Source: Sanguinoderma infundibulare (taxonomy: Eukaryota > Basidiomycota > Agaricomycetes > Polyporales > Polyporaceae). Taken from it: a DNA stretch of 64,000 bases. The notes under the pieces were generated by a model, which saw only the letters and a list, made by a program, of their open reading frames with translations, was not told where the DNA came from and did no database searches. Made by a program: the position numbers and the translations under genes. Location: NCBI GenBank assembly GCA_032821775.1, contig JAVLRN010000008.1:1116001-1180000 (forward strand), read 5' to 3'. Below, piece after piece: positions 26,372 through 39,200 of this stretch (position 1 is its first letter; each line of letters begins with the position of its first letter).

Positions 26372-27764
26372 ACCAGATTGCAGCGAGGCCACCACCTTTG
26401 ACGTCACAATCGTGGTCGGGGTGGGGAGCTTGCGCCGCAGGGTGTAAGGTAAGTAAGTCTAGTCCTCTATGAGAGGGCGCGCGGGGTGGACGAGGATGTC
26501 GACGTTCGCGGAGCGGGCCGTAGACAAGATCCAGAGACGCTGCGGGGCCGGGGGACGCGTGCTCCGAGTTCGGTGGGGCTCTGTCAGTGTGGACTCGGAG
26601 GGACGTCCCATGGGGTCGGTCCTCCTCAGACACCTACTCGTCACCGGCTCCGTCACGCGTGGCCGTCCATGCCCATTGAGATTCCTCGATTACGTTGGTA
26701 GAGCTCGAGGGAGCGCGGGGTCCCGTCGCCGTCGCCGTCAACTGGCCACGGGGTGCAGTCGAACGTCCGGATCCACAAGGTTCGAACGACGCGAATTCTT
26801 TTAACTTCTCTTCTCCATTGGAAGGCCACTTTCATCGACATCGACAAGAGTTTTTTTTTTGTATGGTGTGTGTGGGCGGCGCGTGGGGTCCACGCCGACG
26901 GCGAAGACGATGCGCCCCAGTCGTACCGTAATAACCGTACCGTGTACGTATACAGACAGACGTATCGTATACCCTACTTTTGTGTGTGTGTGTAAGTGTA
27001 TGCGCGCGCGCGAGGACGAGGACGAGGACGGGGAAGCGGTCGTGTCATGATGGCGGTCATGGGATTTCGTAACGATGAGGACGGGAGAGACGACAGCGCG
27101 CGAGCGAGATGGTGGGAGGGAAGGAAGAAGAAATACGGTTGTAGTGGAACACTAGTATTATACGCAGACGCAACAACCGGACGCAGCCCGGGAACCAGGA
27201 ACAAGCCGCAGAGAACAACAAGTGAGGGAGAGAGAGAGGCAAGAGACGAAGCGGGTGGGCATCATTAGCGAATATGGGACAGGGAGAGCAGATGGGACAC
27301 TGGCCAGTCTCGACGAGGATATGTAAGTGTCGAGGATCGCAAGAGATGGAGGAGAGATAAGAAATAATAGACAGGCAGAGCAGGAAACGAAATTATACAG
27401 TTGAGAGGACGCACAGAGATCTGAACAGCACATGGCACAAGGACAAGGGACAATGGGGAGGAGGGGCAGAGATACACGGCTACGTGTGTGTAGACATTAC
27501 GACAAAAAGCAAAGACCACAAGGAAATCAACCGAGGCACGAAGACGAAGAACACGGAACGAATTAGTCTAATTAAGTACGCCGCTATGTCGCGCGATGTA
27601 CCCGTACTTTTATTGCGACCAGGCATGTGGGGAGCGACGGACGAAACAGCAGTAAGGCGGAAGCGAAAGCGAAGGCGTGGGCGATGAGGGGGGTAGCCGT
27701 GCGGGTGGTGATGGGCAGGAGAGCGCGAACGAGGTGGCGAGGTGGTGGAACAGAACGAGTGCGC

Positions 27765-30151
27765 TCACTGCTGGTGCTGCTGCATGCCCACAACATACTG
27801 CTGGGGCTGCTGTTGGGAGTGTTGAGACTGCGCCGCGTACTGCTGGGATGTGTACGCTCCAGGCTGGTACGAGTACGCGGGCGGGCTCGCCATCGTGCTC
27901 TGGTACGTCGGCGGCTGGGCAAACGCCTGTTGCTGCTGCTGTTGCTGGCTGAATGGCAGCGGAGGCGGAGACGTGGGCGTCCTCGGCTGGCTGGGCGTGC
28001 CGGGGACCGAGTTCGCAGCCGAGTTCGACTGCGACGACGATGGCGTGGCATGCCGTGACTTGTTGTGTTGCAGACACTCGTGCTGCCCGCTCGCGAGGAG
28101 CGCGAGGCCGATCGCGCCGTGGTCGCCCGAGTGCTGATAGTGGTACCCTATACATCAGCCCAATACATCACATCAGCCTATCCATCACACAAACTCTAAC
28201 AGTGATTGACACTCACGCAGCCCGTTCATGTTCTTGTACCGTCTCTGGCACTCGCCCACCCCGCACGCGTACGGCCGCAGCCGCCGCTCGGCCTCCTTCT
28301 CGACCTCCCTCAGCTCGGCGTCGCTCAGCGTCACCTCGCCATCGCCTACCCCTTCGCCGGTCGCACCCGCCGCGCGCGCCTTCTCTGACCGCTTGCTGGC
28401 GAGCAGCTCCTGGAGGTGCTCAAGATCCTTTGGGGGCGCAAAATTGCACGAGCCGTGGGTCATGTGGTACTTGAGCCCGTTTGCCTGCTTGTACGACTTG
28501 TTGCAGTTCGGCTTCGGGCATTTGAACGGCTTTGACAACAGCAGACTTGACGCAGGGCGGGACAGGGTCGTCGACGCCCGCGCCGTCGAGCTCGCGCCCA
28601 ACGAACTCGAGGAGGCGACGGCCGCGGAAGTAGAAGTGCCAGAGCTGGAAGAGGAAGCCTGGGCGCTCGGGACTGGGCTCCTGTAAGCCGAGCTAGATCC
28701 GCCCGGGATCGGCGAAGCAACCCGCGAGGAGGCAGGCGTCGAGTCTGGCGTGTTGCCTGCGCTTCCGCTAAGGAGGAGCGCGGTGGGTGCGCACGCGGCC
28801 TGGCTATTGTTGCCGGCACCATTCTGGTTGCCGTTCATCTGACCGAGGCTCATGCCATGCTGCATGAACATCGCGTTCGGCCCCGAGCCGATCCCGGGGG
28901 CGGCGCCTGGAAGGAGACTAGAGTAGTCCGAGTAGCCAGCGTACGCGTTGAACGCGTCCTCAGCACGTGCCGCGGAGCCCGAGGGATGGCCGACTCCGAC
29001 GCTGGACCGGAAGCCACCGAGGGCGCCGGGGTGGTGGTGGCCGCGTGAGGGGAGGACGGTGGTAGTGTCGAAGGCGGAGATGGGCGATGTAGGTTGGCTC
29101 TGGTGGGGAGAAGGAGCGGTAGAGTAGGTGGGAGATGGGTAGCCTGAGAGGGGAGTGGAGATGGGGGTGTCCGGGGGCGAGGGCGCTCCGGACGACGGGG
29201 CGCTGGAGTTCTGATCAACGTCGAGTTCCATATCGTCGGGGTCGAAACCCTGGTAGGCGATAGACTGCTGCTGAGGCTGAAGGCGCTGGGGCTGCTGCGA
29301 AGAAGCCGAGGGGGGACTGGTGCCATCAGGATAGTAGGACGGGGCAGGCTGCTGACCTGTGGGAGATGGGACAGGAGCGGAGGTCTGAGGGAGGGGGGGC
29401 TGAGCGTAAGGGTCGAGGACGACAACATGGCACTCTTCGAAGTGCTCAACAAGAGCGTGGAGGTCTGTGAGGTTGAGCCCGCAGCACGTGTAGTCGCGGC
29501 ACTGTATGGATGGTGTAAGCTGACTAATGGCGAGATTTGGAGAGGCGAGGACATACGAGTTCGTCTTGCCTCTCGAGCATTGCGAGGGCATTGACAATAG
29601 GACCGCGATCGCTCTCTACAGAGGACGACATCTTGGTAAACTTGAAGTCATTAGGGCTGGAAGGAGGGAAGTGAGTTAGATGCCATGGAGGAGTGAGACT
29701 GGTATTTTGTGGCGGGAGCGAAAGGCGAGACGGGATGTACGTTCAAGGCAGAATGCTGGACTGACACCGGTGCCGAAAAGCGTCCATGGAAGATGCCAAC
29801 GGGGGTGCGGGTCAGGAACGAACACGGGTAGTCAAGGAAATGATGGACAGGATCGTGTATGAAGCCGCTAATCGACTAAGACAGCGAGGACGCGTCGCGT
29901 GCGAGAGGAGGAAGGACAGAGGAAATGGACACTCACTCTAATGGGCCAAGCAACTGGCCAGGAGACATGCCAGGGTAGAAACGGCTGCCAAAAGAGCCTG
30001 CGCGGAAGGAGAGAGGGGAACCGCCGAGGAAATGCCGGGTAAGAGAGGAGGCAGCAGTGAAGGAGCCGTTCTGGCCGGTGAAGGAACCGGAGCCCATGAC
30101 GAAGTCCTGGGAGTCGGCAGAGTTGTAGGCTATTGGTTGAGCAGTGGCCAT
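27765..30151 (-). CDS. SFP1: Sfp1-like C2H2 zinc-finger transcription factor
   Basis: Four exons (30151-29937, 29656-29557, 29501-28217, 28147-27765) give about 660 residues. The N-terminus contains DPNDFKFTKMSSSVES and ERQDELCRDYTCCGLNLTDLHALVEHFEECH (a divergent first finger). A 270-residue Ser/Pro/Gly-rich region follows. Then come FKCPKPNCNKSYKQANGLKYHMTHGSC and, across the last splice, YACGVGECQRRYKNMNGLRYHYQHSGDHG. Paired fingers with the K-x-Y-K-x-x-N-G-L-K/R-Y-H signature are the hallmark of Sfp1/JAZF1-type proteins; yeast Sfp1 drives ribosome-biogenesis genes under TOR control. The C-terminal tail is Gln-rich. Role in this fungus is inferred. A TATA-like box lies about 115 nt upstream. 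Confidence 0.85.
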
Positions 30152-30261
30152 GGGGGGCGAAGTAAACGGGTGTTGGATAAGATGAAGGTTGGTCGTGCGA
30201 GGGCTCGTTAGTTGGACGAGAGACTGTCGAGGTAGAGGACGAGATGTGGGAGAGGGACGTC

Positions 30262-30267
30262 TATATA
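30262..30267 (-). promoter_or_regulatory. TATA box of the Sfp1-like gene
   Basis: TATATA inside ctatatagg, 111-116 nt upstream of the ATG at 30151 on the minus strand. Confidence 0.45.
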
Positions 30268-33200
30268 GGCCGAGGAGAAGGCAGGGATAGTCTAGGGCCT
30301 GCTAGCGAGCGGGGTGGACGCTCTCGTGTCGAGGGCGGGAGACGAGACGGAGACCGGGACTGAGAGTCAGACGAGGGAGATGTGCGATCGGCCAACGGCG
30401 ACCGCCCTCATCCGTAATATACGCTGCCTCTCGTCTCCCACCCTCCAAATCACCCAACGTCACGGTCACACTTCGGCAGAATGCTCGCGCGCCCGGCAAC
30501 CCCCGCGGGCAACCCAGTCGCCGAACCCGACCGCAGCGACCGGCGCGCGTCCGCAACCGTCCTGCCTCTCTCGCTCGCCCAATCCCCGTCGCGCTCGTCT
30601 GCCGACCCACCCATCGTCCTCCCCCTGAACAGCCACTCGTCCCCAGCCAACTCGCGGGCACTGCTGATCTGCGCCAACCGACGTCCATCCAACTACGCAC
30701 CCCGCCCCCGAAGGGCCCCGACGCCCAGACAACAACAGCCCATCTATTAGTGTACACCCAGCTGCACACGCCCCGAACCTTCCCGCACCGCCTGCGCCTC
30801 GCGCCTCCCTCCTCGGCTAAGCCCTTTGCCCATGCCATCGGCCGCGCAGACCGCACCCAAATGCGATCGACTCCCACACCTTCCTCAGGCGCAACGCTCG
30901 CACCCATCCAAGTCCGTTTCGTCCGTTCGTCCAACAGCAATGCGCATTCCCCCCGACGTCTACTTGAGTTAAGCTTTCCTCTCGGCTCCGCGCGCGCGCG
31001 CACCGATCTCTATCCGCAACCCATCCATACGCCGCACGCCCCGCGGTGTCGTATTACTGTATCGCCTGTGCATGCCAGATCCGTGAACACGTACAGCGAC
31101 ACGCCCTCCCGTGTCTCCCGTTCTCTTCCCAGTCCGGCCTGCCTTCCCAAGCCCTTTCATTGTCCGCCCGGCCGTTCTCGCAGACCGTCAGACCCCACCA
31201 CCGCGCCTCTTGCCCGCTTCCTGATCCCCATCTCCCATCGCACCACTATCGCACCCCACACGGGGTCGTCGCTCCCGGCTCCTCGGTCCTCGTCCCCGGC
31301 ATCCGCGTCTGCGTCCCCACTCCTCGCCCCCCACTAAGCCTACTTAGCGTTGGCCGCCCCAAACATGACGCATATACCCTACGCGTCTCAGTCTGATCGA
31401 GTCCTCTCCGCTCTGAGACAAGTTGCACTTGGCTTGCGACCCACATCTAAATACGGTAGGATCGGCCGCGTTTCTCACGGTTCCCATATGCCGTTCTTCC
31501 GGACGCTCCGAAGTTCGAACCCAAAGCCAGGGTTCCAACCTGATCAATGTCTCTCCTTCCCCAACAGATGCATCGTAAGTACTTGGCCTTCGTAGAATAC
31601 TTTCAGTCTGATTCCCTATGTGACAACCCGATTCAAGCGTATGCACTAATTAATACACCAGGCGCGCTGCAGCACCAACCGGGCGATCGACCCTACTTAC
31701 GTCCGCTCCCATTCGCCCATACCTCTGATTCGAACGTCTTCCAGGAACATCCAAGCATCGTACGGCACCGGACAACGTCTCCCGCATCTCCATATTGCAG
31801 TACTGTCACGACTCACGATGATCTTCGGCGCACCCGTAAGTACCGACTCGGTACCGGTTGACGTTCATATCTCTCCTGACGAGCGCGGCAGATCTACATC
31901 GGGCATCTACGTGTATGCATTGACAACGCACAGCAGCAGGGAACATCAATGATAACCCTGACATGACCGTCCCTGGTAAGAGTTTGACAAGGACCCTGAG
32001 GTTTGTGGTGCATCCTTATGCTCTCGTCTGGATCCCCAATTTCTCACTGACGTCCTCGTAGAACCGCACCGTCTGACTCTCTTCCGATTATGACTCCATA
32101 TGAGTGATCAGAAGAACATGTGTGCTGAAGCACACCTACTAGCGCATCGCACACTGTACATATCAAGACTCCTGGGAGGTCGAGACCAGAGGGCCCTACC
32201 AGTCAAGTTCAAACAGCCCGGCGCCCCCCCAGCGGCAGCGACTACATCCGTGACGCGCTATAATCACGGACGTAGCGCATCCACGGCCGAGTCGTCTCTC
32301 GGACCGCCCAGCACATCTGCAGTGCAGTGCACATTCATGATCAGCAGCCCTCTTTGTCAATGACGTCAGGCACCGCGCGTTCAGTACCGTGTTACTGCTA
32401 CCATCGCAAGTGAGCACCAGTAGACTGGCTGGCGTGCTTACTACCGCATTGATCGTCAATTCCTCGAGAGACAGTGACGACATGGTCCATTCATGCACTC
32501 CGACCCGTGGACCGTGGTTGATGCGCCTGTTCAACCAGAGACGCCTCGGTGCCTGCTTGCGGTCTTCCACTGTATTGGATGCATACGTCATCGGCCACTT
32601 CCTGGACCTGTCGCGGAACGGGAAACGAGCCTCCGTCGTTGCAGTTCCTAATAGCGGTGCGGACGCACGCATCTGCGCCATCGGCGAACGACCTGCAGCG
32701 CGTGTGGCCATGGCGCCGCAGAGTGCATCAATCCCACATGCGTGTGCAATCAAGTGCTCGGGTATGTAGTCGCCCGCCAACTTCAAAATCGTACCTTGCG
32801 CTTACATATATGCACTTCCAGTCTAGCACACACACTTCCTGTTTCGCTACTCAGGGCCCTTGCTTAACACACAAGACGCCTGAGCCGTCGTGCCGAATCT
32901 CATCGCAGGAGGTCATCGCGCCTTCGACGCCCCCGCCGCCCTCGGTATCATACTTAGTAGCCATGCTGACAGAGAGGGATCTCGCCAGATTCCCAACCCC
33001 CACCGAAACGACGCGAAAAGGCAGTGCGGCTGCACACGGACTTGCGGAGCTGATCCCTGCACACAGCTTCCCCACCTCTGTAAGGACCGCGAACTTACTT
33101 ACAGTACAATCACAGCCGTAGCGCGGGCCCGGCACCCAGCGCCACGCCCGACAGGGCTTCCCGTTTACGTTCCCGTTCGCGCCGCCCGCGTCAATGTGCC

Positions 33201-36200
33201 CGACGGCGACTTGGAGCTTCCTTTGTTGTCGACAGGGCCCGCGATGCCCTCGAAGACGTGTCTCGTTCGACCCTCGTTACATGGGCGCCTTTGATGGAGA
33301 AGGAGAAGGGAGAGGGAGGGGGTTTGAACCTTGGGCGACGTCAAGAGACCGCACGCGCGTGCGCGATGGGTGCTTCCCTGCTTTCCGTCGTGCCTTGCCG
33401 GACGCTGGAGACTCGGCGTCTTGTGTAGGGCCGGTGTTTGCAAAGTATGGGCGTACTGTACACAGCACATGTGCGTGTGTGTCGCTGTCATGCCACGCCA
33501 CGCCAGTGGCGAGTCCCCGAACTTGAACTGAACTCGAGGCCGGGTACGATTATGTAGTAGAGTCGGAAGTTGGCCAAAGCCCCAATCGGTGACGGTGGTC
33601 CCACGTCAACGCATTGCACCGAGCCTCGATGCAAGGTCACGTAACGCTCACGAAACCTCTGCCAGAATCCGAAGGCATTTGACCTTGTATGACATTTATT
33701 GGTTCTCGACGGCTCACCTGGGCCTGCCGCCACACCCGTCTCAGATTTGCGCATTCGTCCTGCGTTACGTAGGATGCGTGAGCGTACGAGTGCAACTCAT
33801 GCACGCCGTCCGACACCGACACCGATACCGACACAGTAAGTAAAATATAATCCACTTGGGCTTACCAAGATAGCTATGTGCTGTACGTAACCCCCGAATC
33901 GATATCAGACCAGCTGCACAGGCCTCCTACAGCCGCCTTCAATGATAGGATTCGCGCAGCATGCTGCAGCTGATGCCCCACTCTATTCCCTCCCTTCTTT
34001 CATGTCGCCCGTTACAGTCGCCGGCGCTCGATTCGATCGCGGCCCCGCAAGGTTCGACGTCCGCGACTCGGCATGCATATGTGGTCCGCAAGCGGTGCGT
34101 GCGCCAAACGCCGCGTCCTCGCCGGAGATCTGCCTTCCCAAGACGCAACTGACGTCGGGGGCGTCGGGGGCGGGGTGCGCCGGTCGTCCCGCCCGATTTC
34201 CGAGCACTCTCCACTCACACCGTCGCCGAGCCAAGCAAACCGGTGGCAGCTTTCACCCTTGTGGAACTCGAGTGTGACATGTCAAATGAGAACACCGCGC
34301 CCGAGCGCCACGGATCCATGTTCGAATCGAGTACAGAATCAATGTTTCTATGTTTTGACATCTCGATAGCGAGTGTACGTATTGAAGACGGCGCGCAACG
34401 TGGCACGGTCGCTTGACAGAACTTGGCGGGCGCATCACTGGGCGACTACTGGGAGTCGGCAGTCAGCTTTTCTGGGGCGGGATCCATTTTGCCCTTTCTG
34501 GCGCGTGTTCCTGGGGGAGATCCCAGATCTCCCCATTGAAAGTCAGCCGCAGCGAATCGGATGATGATCGTGAGGAATGCGGCGACGCGATTGGGGCTTG
34601 CGGGCGCGGTTTCGAGATGTCTTGGACAGCGTCTGCGTTCGACGCTCGCCTTTGCCTTCGACTCCTGCTGAGGACGCCGCGACTGTTAGCGAACTCTCGA
34701 CAGTTCCGCCATGCGATGGAAGGCGGAAGGTCTGTCGACTTGGCTCACCTCGGCTTCCCTTGCCAGTTGTCAAAACCCGGCGAACCACTATAGACACCGA
34801 TGGGAGCAGCGGCGAGCCGTCCTTGGGCCTCGGCTGCCCATTGGCGATACGTGACATGGCGCCTGCTTACCTCCGGCCGAAAAGCTACGAATCATCCGAG
34901 CTGCTCCGCGACTCCGAGGGAGGCACTGGCAGGTGGGCGGGCGTTGGACTAGCACTGACACTGGCAGGGAAGCGAGCAGCATGCACTGCACGCTCCACAG
35001 TCCGGACTTGCGCCGTGCTACTCTATGGTTCTGAAGGCAATGCTGCTGTCTCGTCCTTGCCACTGGGGGCCCGGCCTCGGCTTCCATTCTGTACGCCTGC
35101 GGCCAGGGATCCACTGGACCCTTGTGGAAGCGTCGAGCCCTTCCGCGACTGCATTATCAACGTGTAGGAAGGCGTAGGGAGGCATCGATCTAGGTCTGGG
35201 CGGTGGCAAATGGTCAGTACATATCCATATCGGCCATGACGGCGTATCCTGCCTCTGAACTTCCATCTCCACCAGGCAGCCCTCGAACCTCTCGTCGCCC
35301 TCGAGCGCGTCCTCCTCGGGACTGGCCGCAGGACCAGCCCATGCATTGCAATTGTCAGTGTCGACAAACTCGCGGAGCGCCCCAGGATGCCGGCGGATGA
35401 CATTCACCGCGTTCAAGGAGGTCTGGGTTGAACCCTAAAATAGAGTACGTTTACGAAGCGGGTTAGAGCTAGTTGAACAATGCAAATAAGTCGGAAGGTC
35501 GCATGTTCGGCCATGTTCGGGCAACCGTAAACAGATGTAAATAGCTGACAGGGTCACATGTGAAAGTATGAGGTATACTCGCGGCGTTTAGTGCATGCAA
35601 ACGCTTCGCCTAGTTGCATGTACTTGAACCTCGACTCGCTGGTCCATTCACCCCCCTGTACTAGTACTTGTGGTCTCGCCTTTAGCTGCCAATCTACTTC
35701 GTCCTCAACCCACACTTTCATGCCCAGGCGTGCATCGCCTTGGAGCCTGCCCACAATTTTCTCTAAGTCCACATCGCGATCGAGTAAGCGCCGTCGTCCT
35801 TGCCTTGGCCCTTGACCTTGATCTCCCCCGGTACCTCACCATCTTCAAGACTGTCATAGACTACATCATCACGACCATCCGGTCACTGCCATGATCCGTC
35901 GATGCGACACGGACTTGCTCGGGTGTGACCGCCTGGGCACGTTCAACCTCTCGATCACCGCGCACAGTGAGTGCGTCAACTTTGTGTGCAAGTTCAATGT
36001 TCCCCTCCTGGCAGGATTGAGCATAGCAAGCATTCCACGAGTAGTATGACATCGGGAACCTGGGTGAGTGGTCTAAATTTCGAGCATATAGAATAATTCA
36101 TGTTCGGACTCGACATGGGCAGGCAGCGGGTGATAGTGGTGGGTCTCATATGATCCGGGACGTTTCAGCGAGTGTTGTATCAACTACGGAAGACAAGATG

Positions 36201-39200
36201 GATTGGGAGAACGCAGTGGGTGGGATGAACAGACTGGAGGCAACGAGGAGTACCGGGAGGCGAGCAGGGCGCGTCTGGGGTCCCCGTTTAGTAGCATCAT
36301 CTGAAGCTCTACTATATGAAAATGCGTGCAACTCCCTAGCAAATTATACCTGTGAATTGATGATGTGTTCCAATCTGCAAACCACTTGTGCAGCCGTGGC
36401 CGCTTGCACCCTGAAACTGACCATCTATTTGAACCTCAATCTCGTCATGTGGACACATCTATTTACGGACATTCAAAGTGTACCTAGATCACGAGATATA
36501 AGTGCGACCATGTTACGTTTACACACCCATTTGCAGCCCCTTGCGCTTGAACTCAGAGGGCCTTGAACGCGGTGATTGACATCGGACGCTCATACTAGCG
36601 ACACGAACGGGATGCGGGTATGGCCGCGAAGGAGACGCTATGCGGAGGAATGGATGGCCATGTCAATATGTGCCGCATGCGGTGAGTGTGCTTGTTTCGC
36701 CCGTTTGAAGGCGCTTCCTTGTCGTCCCCCTCCCCACGTCATACGTCATACTTTAGCGCCCATGGACGGAGGTCGGCATTTGGCGACCGGGGCCTCACTC
36801 AGTCCTTGAATTGCTGACTGACCATCTGATCTCAGTTCTCGCTCTGTATGTATGCTACATGCGACGGCGGTCGGATGGTGTATGGATGCGCGCCGGTCGT
36901 CTTGGCGCGTCAAGCACACTGTGGCCAACACTGCGGCGGAGGCGTTCGGAGGCGGGTTCGTCTCGTCCATCCTGTCCCCGTTTACGTGTGATCCTCTCAC
37001 CGATTGTCAGTTTGTCGCCGTTCCGACCACCCATTTGTCCCGCTGATCCACACTGAACATACGCTGACTCAGCGGTTGAGGCCTCGGATGGATTACCAAC
37101 GCGCCGAACTCCCGCAGAAGGTGTCGTCGGTTCTTACTTTGGGTATGTCACGCCCAATCTATGGGTTTCATTTCGCTCGTAGAATTCCTCCGCAAGTTTG
37201 AAAACGCACCTCCCGGCTATACTGGACGATGTTAGCCGGAGGATGACCGTCATTTCAGCGCATATACCCAGGCTTTTACCCTCGGATGCGCACGCCGCCC
37301 GATTCCGGATTGGACGCACGTAGAACGTCCTCGACAGCTCTCGAATCTCACATGGCCCGTCTCGAATACCGCTGGAGGCCCGGGTTTTACTACTACGTTG
37401 GGTTTCCCCTGCATGTCCTGATGTCGGAGCCGGCTAACCGGTGAGTGCCTACACCATAGACATGGCGTCCTCCTCTGCACTTGGTGTTATTCCCCTTGTT
37501 CTCCTTGTGATTCCATTCGTGCCTCTCCCTCCGATCCGCTCGAATCGCTCTCGTATCGTTCCGGGCTTTTCCGCCCCACTAAGGAGTTGGCGTTTAAGCT
37601 CGCCCCAGGTGACATTGGCCGACCGTCCACGGACACTCGCGTATAAGGAAGCCTCGGGTTTGCTTTGTCCCACCTCGTGTATGTTTCAGGACCTATTCCA
37701 TGTCCGGAACTATATGTCGTTCTACTTCGCGAAGCATGCAAAGTGTGCGGAACATTGTATATGCCGACCCCAACGGCTTCGAGTTTCCGCCTGCATCAAG
37801 TTGTTGTGTGGTAGTTCGTGTTCCGTACCTATTCCTCTCGTTTAAGTTTTCTCATTTGGGCGCGGGATAACTCGCCCAGCGACGGTTCTCTGCCGTTCTT
37901 GAACGTCGAATATTGGGCCCTGAACGTTGGCCGGGGAAGACCGGCTAACGTGTCTTCCTGCCTTTTAATCTTCAAGTTTCATAACTAGTCGCTGCTTCTT
38001 CCTTCTTCTGGCATGAGATCATCCATACGTTCTCATTTCAGTCCAACGCACGCACACGCGGACAACACCGCCTTGTTCAACTGGCAAGTCGATTCTGCCG
38101 TGTCGCGCGTCCGCAGCTCCCTGCCTGACTACCACAACTGTCAAGGCATGTCGTTGTCCGCAGATCGTGTCCGCATGTCGTCTGGTGGAGTCCGTATGTC
38201 ACGGGTGTGTCGACTTGGCTATCTTCCCCCACGAGTGGTCGGAGTAGTGCCTGGCCGGTGTGGCTGCTGGGGTTTCAAGCTGAGTGCTGCCTAACGTTCA
38301 TCCATAGCTGGTTGTCTGTTCTCCGCGTTGTAATTCATTGTGTGCTTCATCTGACTCGGCGCTTGATGTCCCCGCTTCCGTTTCGATCGCATGGTTGAGC
38401 GCAATGGGGACTTTTGACTCGCCACGGAACGGCGCGGAGACGACCGAGACGACTGAGCCAGGTGGCGGGCTTCCGCGCTCGCGCTGGCAAGGGAATGGTT
38501 TGTAATTCATCTGTGGCAATTGTATCGGGCGAAATCAGCGGCCCCGTCATAACGGTCAGGTCGCAATCGTGCCTCGGGTCTCTGCATTGTCCACGACGCC
38601 CTGGAGAGATATGAAGGGATATATCTATCTGTGTGCTCTGTCGCATCCAACCGAATCATATGATTGATTTAAATTCCCTGGATCCACGTTACGGGGCTTT
38701 AGGATGGAGCTCGGTCTAACGCCGTCTCCGGTGATCTTTGCGGATATCTTTTTCTCATTCTATGGGTCCCAAAGACTCTTTCATCTGAGTACTATTCGAC
38801 TCTGAGTCTGTTGTCCGAGTCCGATGCTAGATTCTCATACAGCCGATGGACACACGGACCAGTCGTGCGTCGGCCGGGTGGCCTTGTGCTCACACAAAAT
38901 CGATTTCCTCAATCCGGACTCGTCCACGGGGCAGGTCCCCCGAGCCTCGCGGTCACCAGGTGGTGGCGCAAGCACGTCGTCGTTCAGTATACTCGAGGCG
39001 CACACGTGTTTCACGATGCGTTTGGCGCTAGGGCGCGCCCCAGAACGTGTTTCGAATGTGACTGCGGTATGTAACCATGAGCACATATCGTGCGCGACGA
39101 GTTGCATCGTGCACAGTGCAGACTGACACCCTTGTCTCAGTCTGTGAGATGCACGGCCGCCGAACGGTCGTTCAGGTCCTGTCCGGCGCTGGGAGGACTG

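Larger units (their letters stand above)
21410..27764 (+). other. Gene-poor stretch with simple repeats
   Basis: About 6.3 kb without a gene I can defend. ORFs occur on all frames, none longer than about 190 codons, most with no ATG or with no consistent splice path. Fragments that look protein-like (for example MVFTQDEVFDMCTHVKKLW near 23127, or the minus-strand frames at 22000-22540 around a clean gtaagt...cag intron) have competing open frames. Short tandem repeats are present. It is best read as non-coding or decayed sequence. Confidence 0.4.

Noticed and set aside
26325..27050. CRISPR-like or regulatory array of G-rich repeats
   Set aside because: Simple-sequence hexamers and a TG run without spacers; CRISPR does not occur in fungal nuclear DNA.
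30302..31003. 233-residue minus-strand ORF upstream of the Sfp1-like gene
   Set aside because: Arg/Gly-rich composition typical of the antisense of C-rich promoter DNA, with no motif.
32196..32786. 196-codon minus-strand ORF
   Set aside because: The frame begins with TTG, not ATG; no domain; adjacent frames are equally open.
36800..37900. Possible multi-exon plus-strand gene
   Set aside because: Exon-like pieces can be chained at GT-AG sites, but phases conflict and no family is recognisable.
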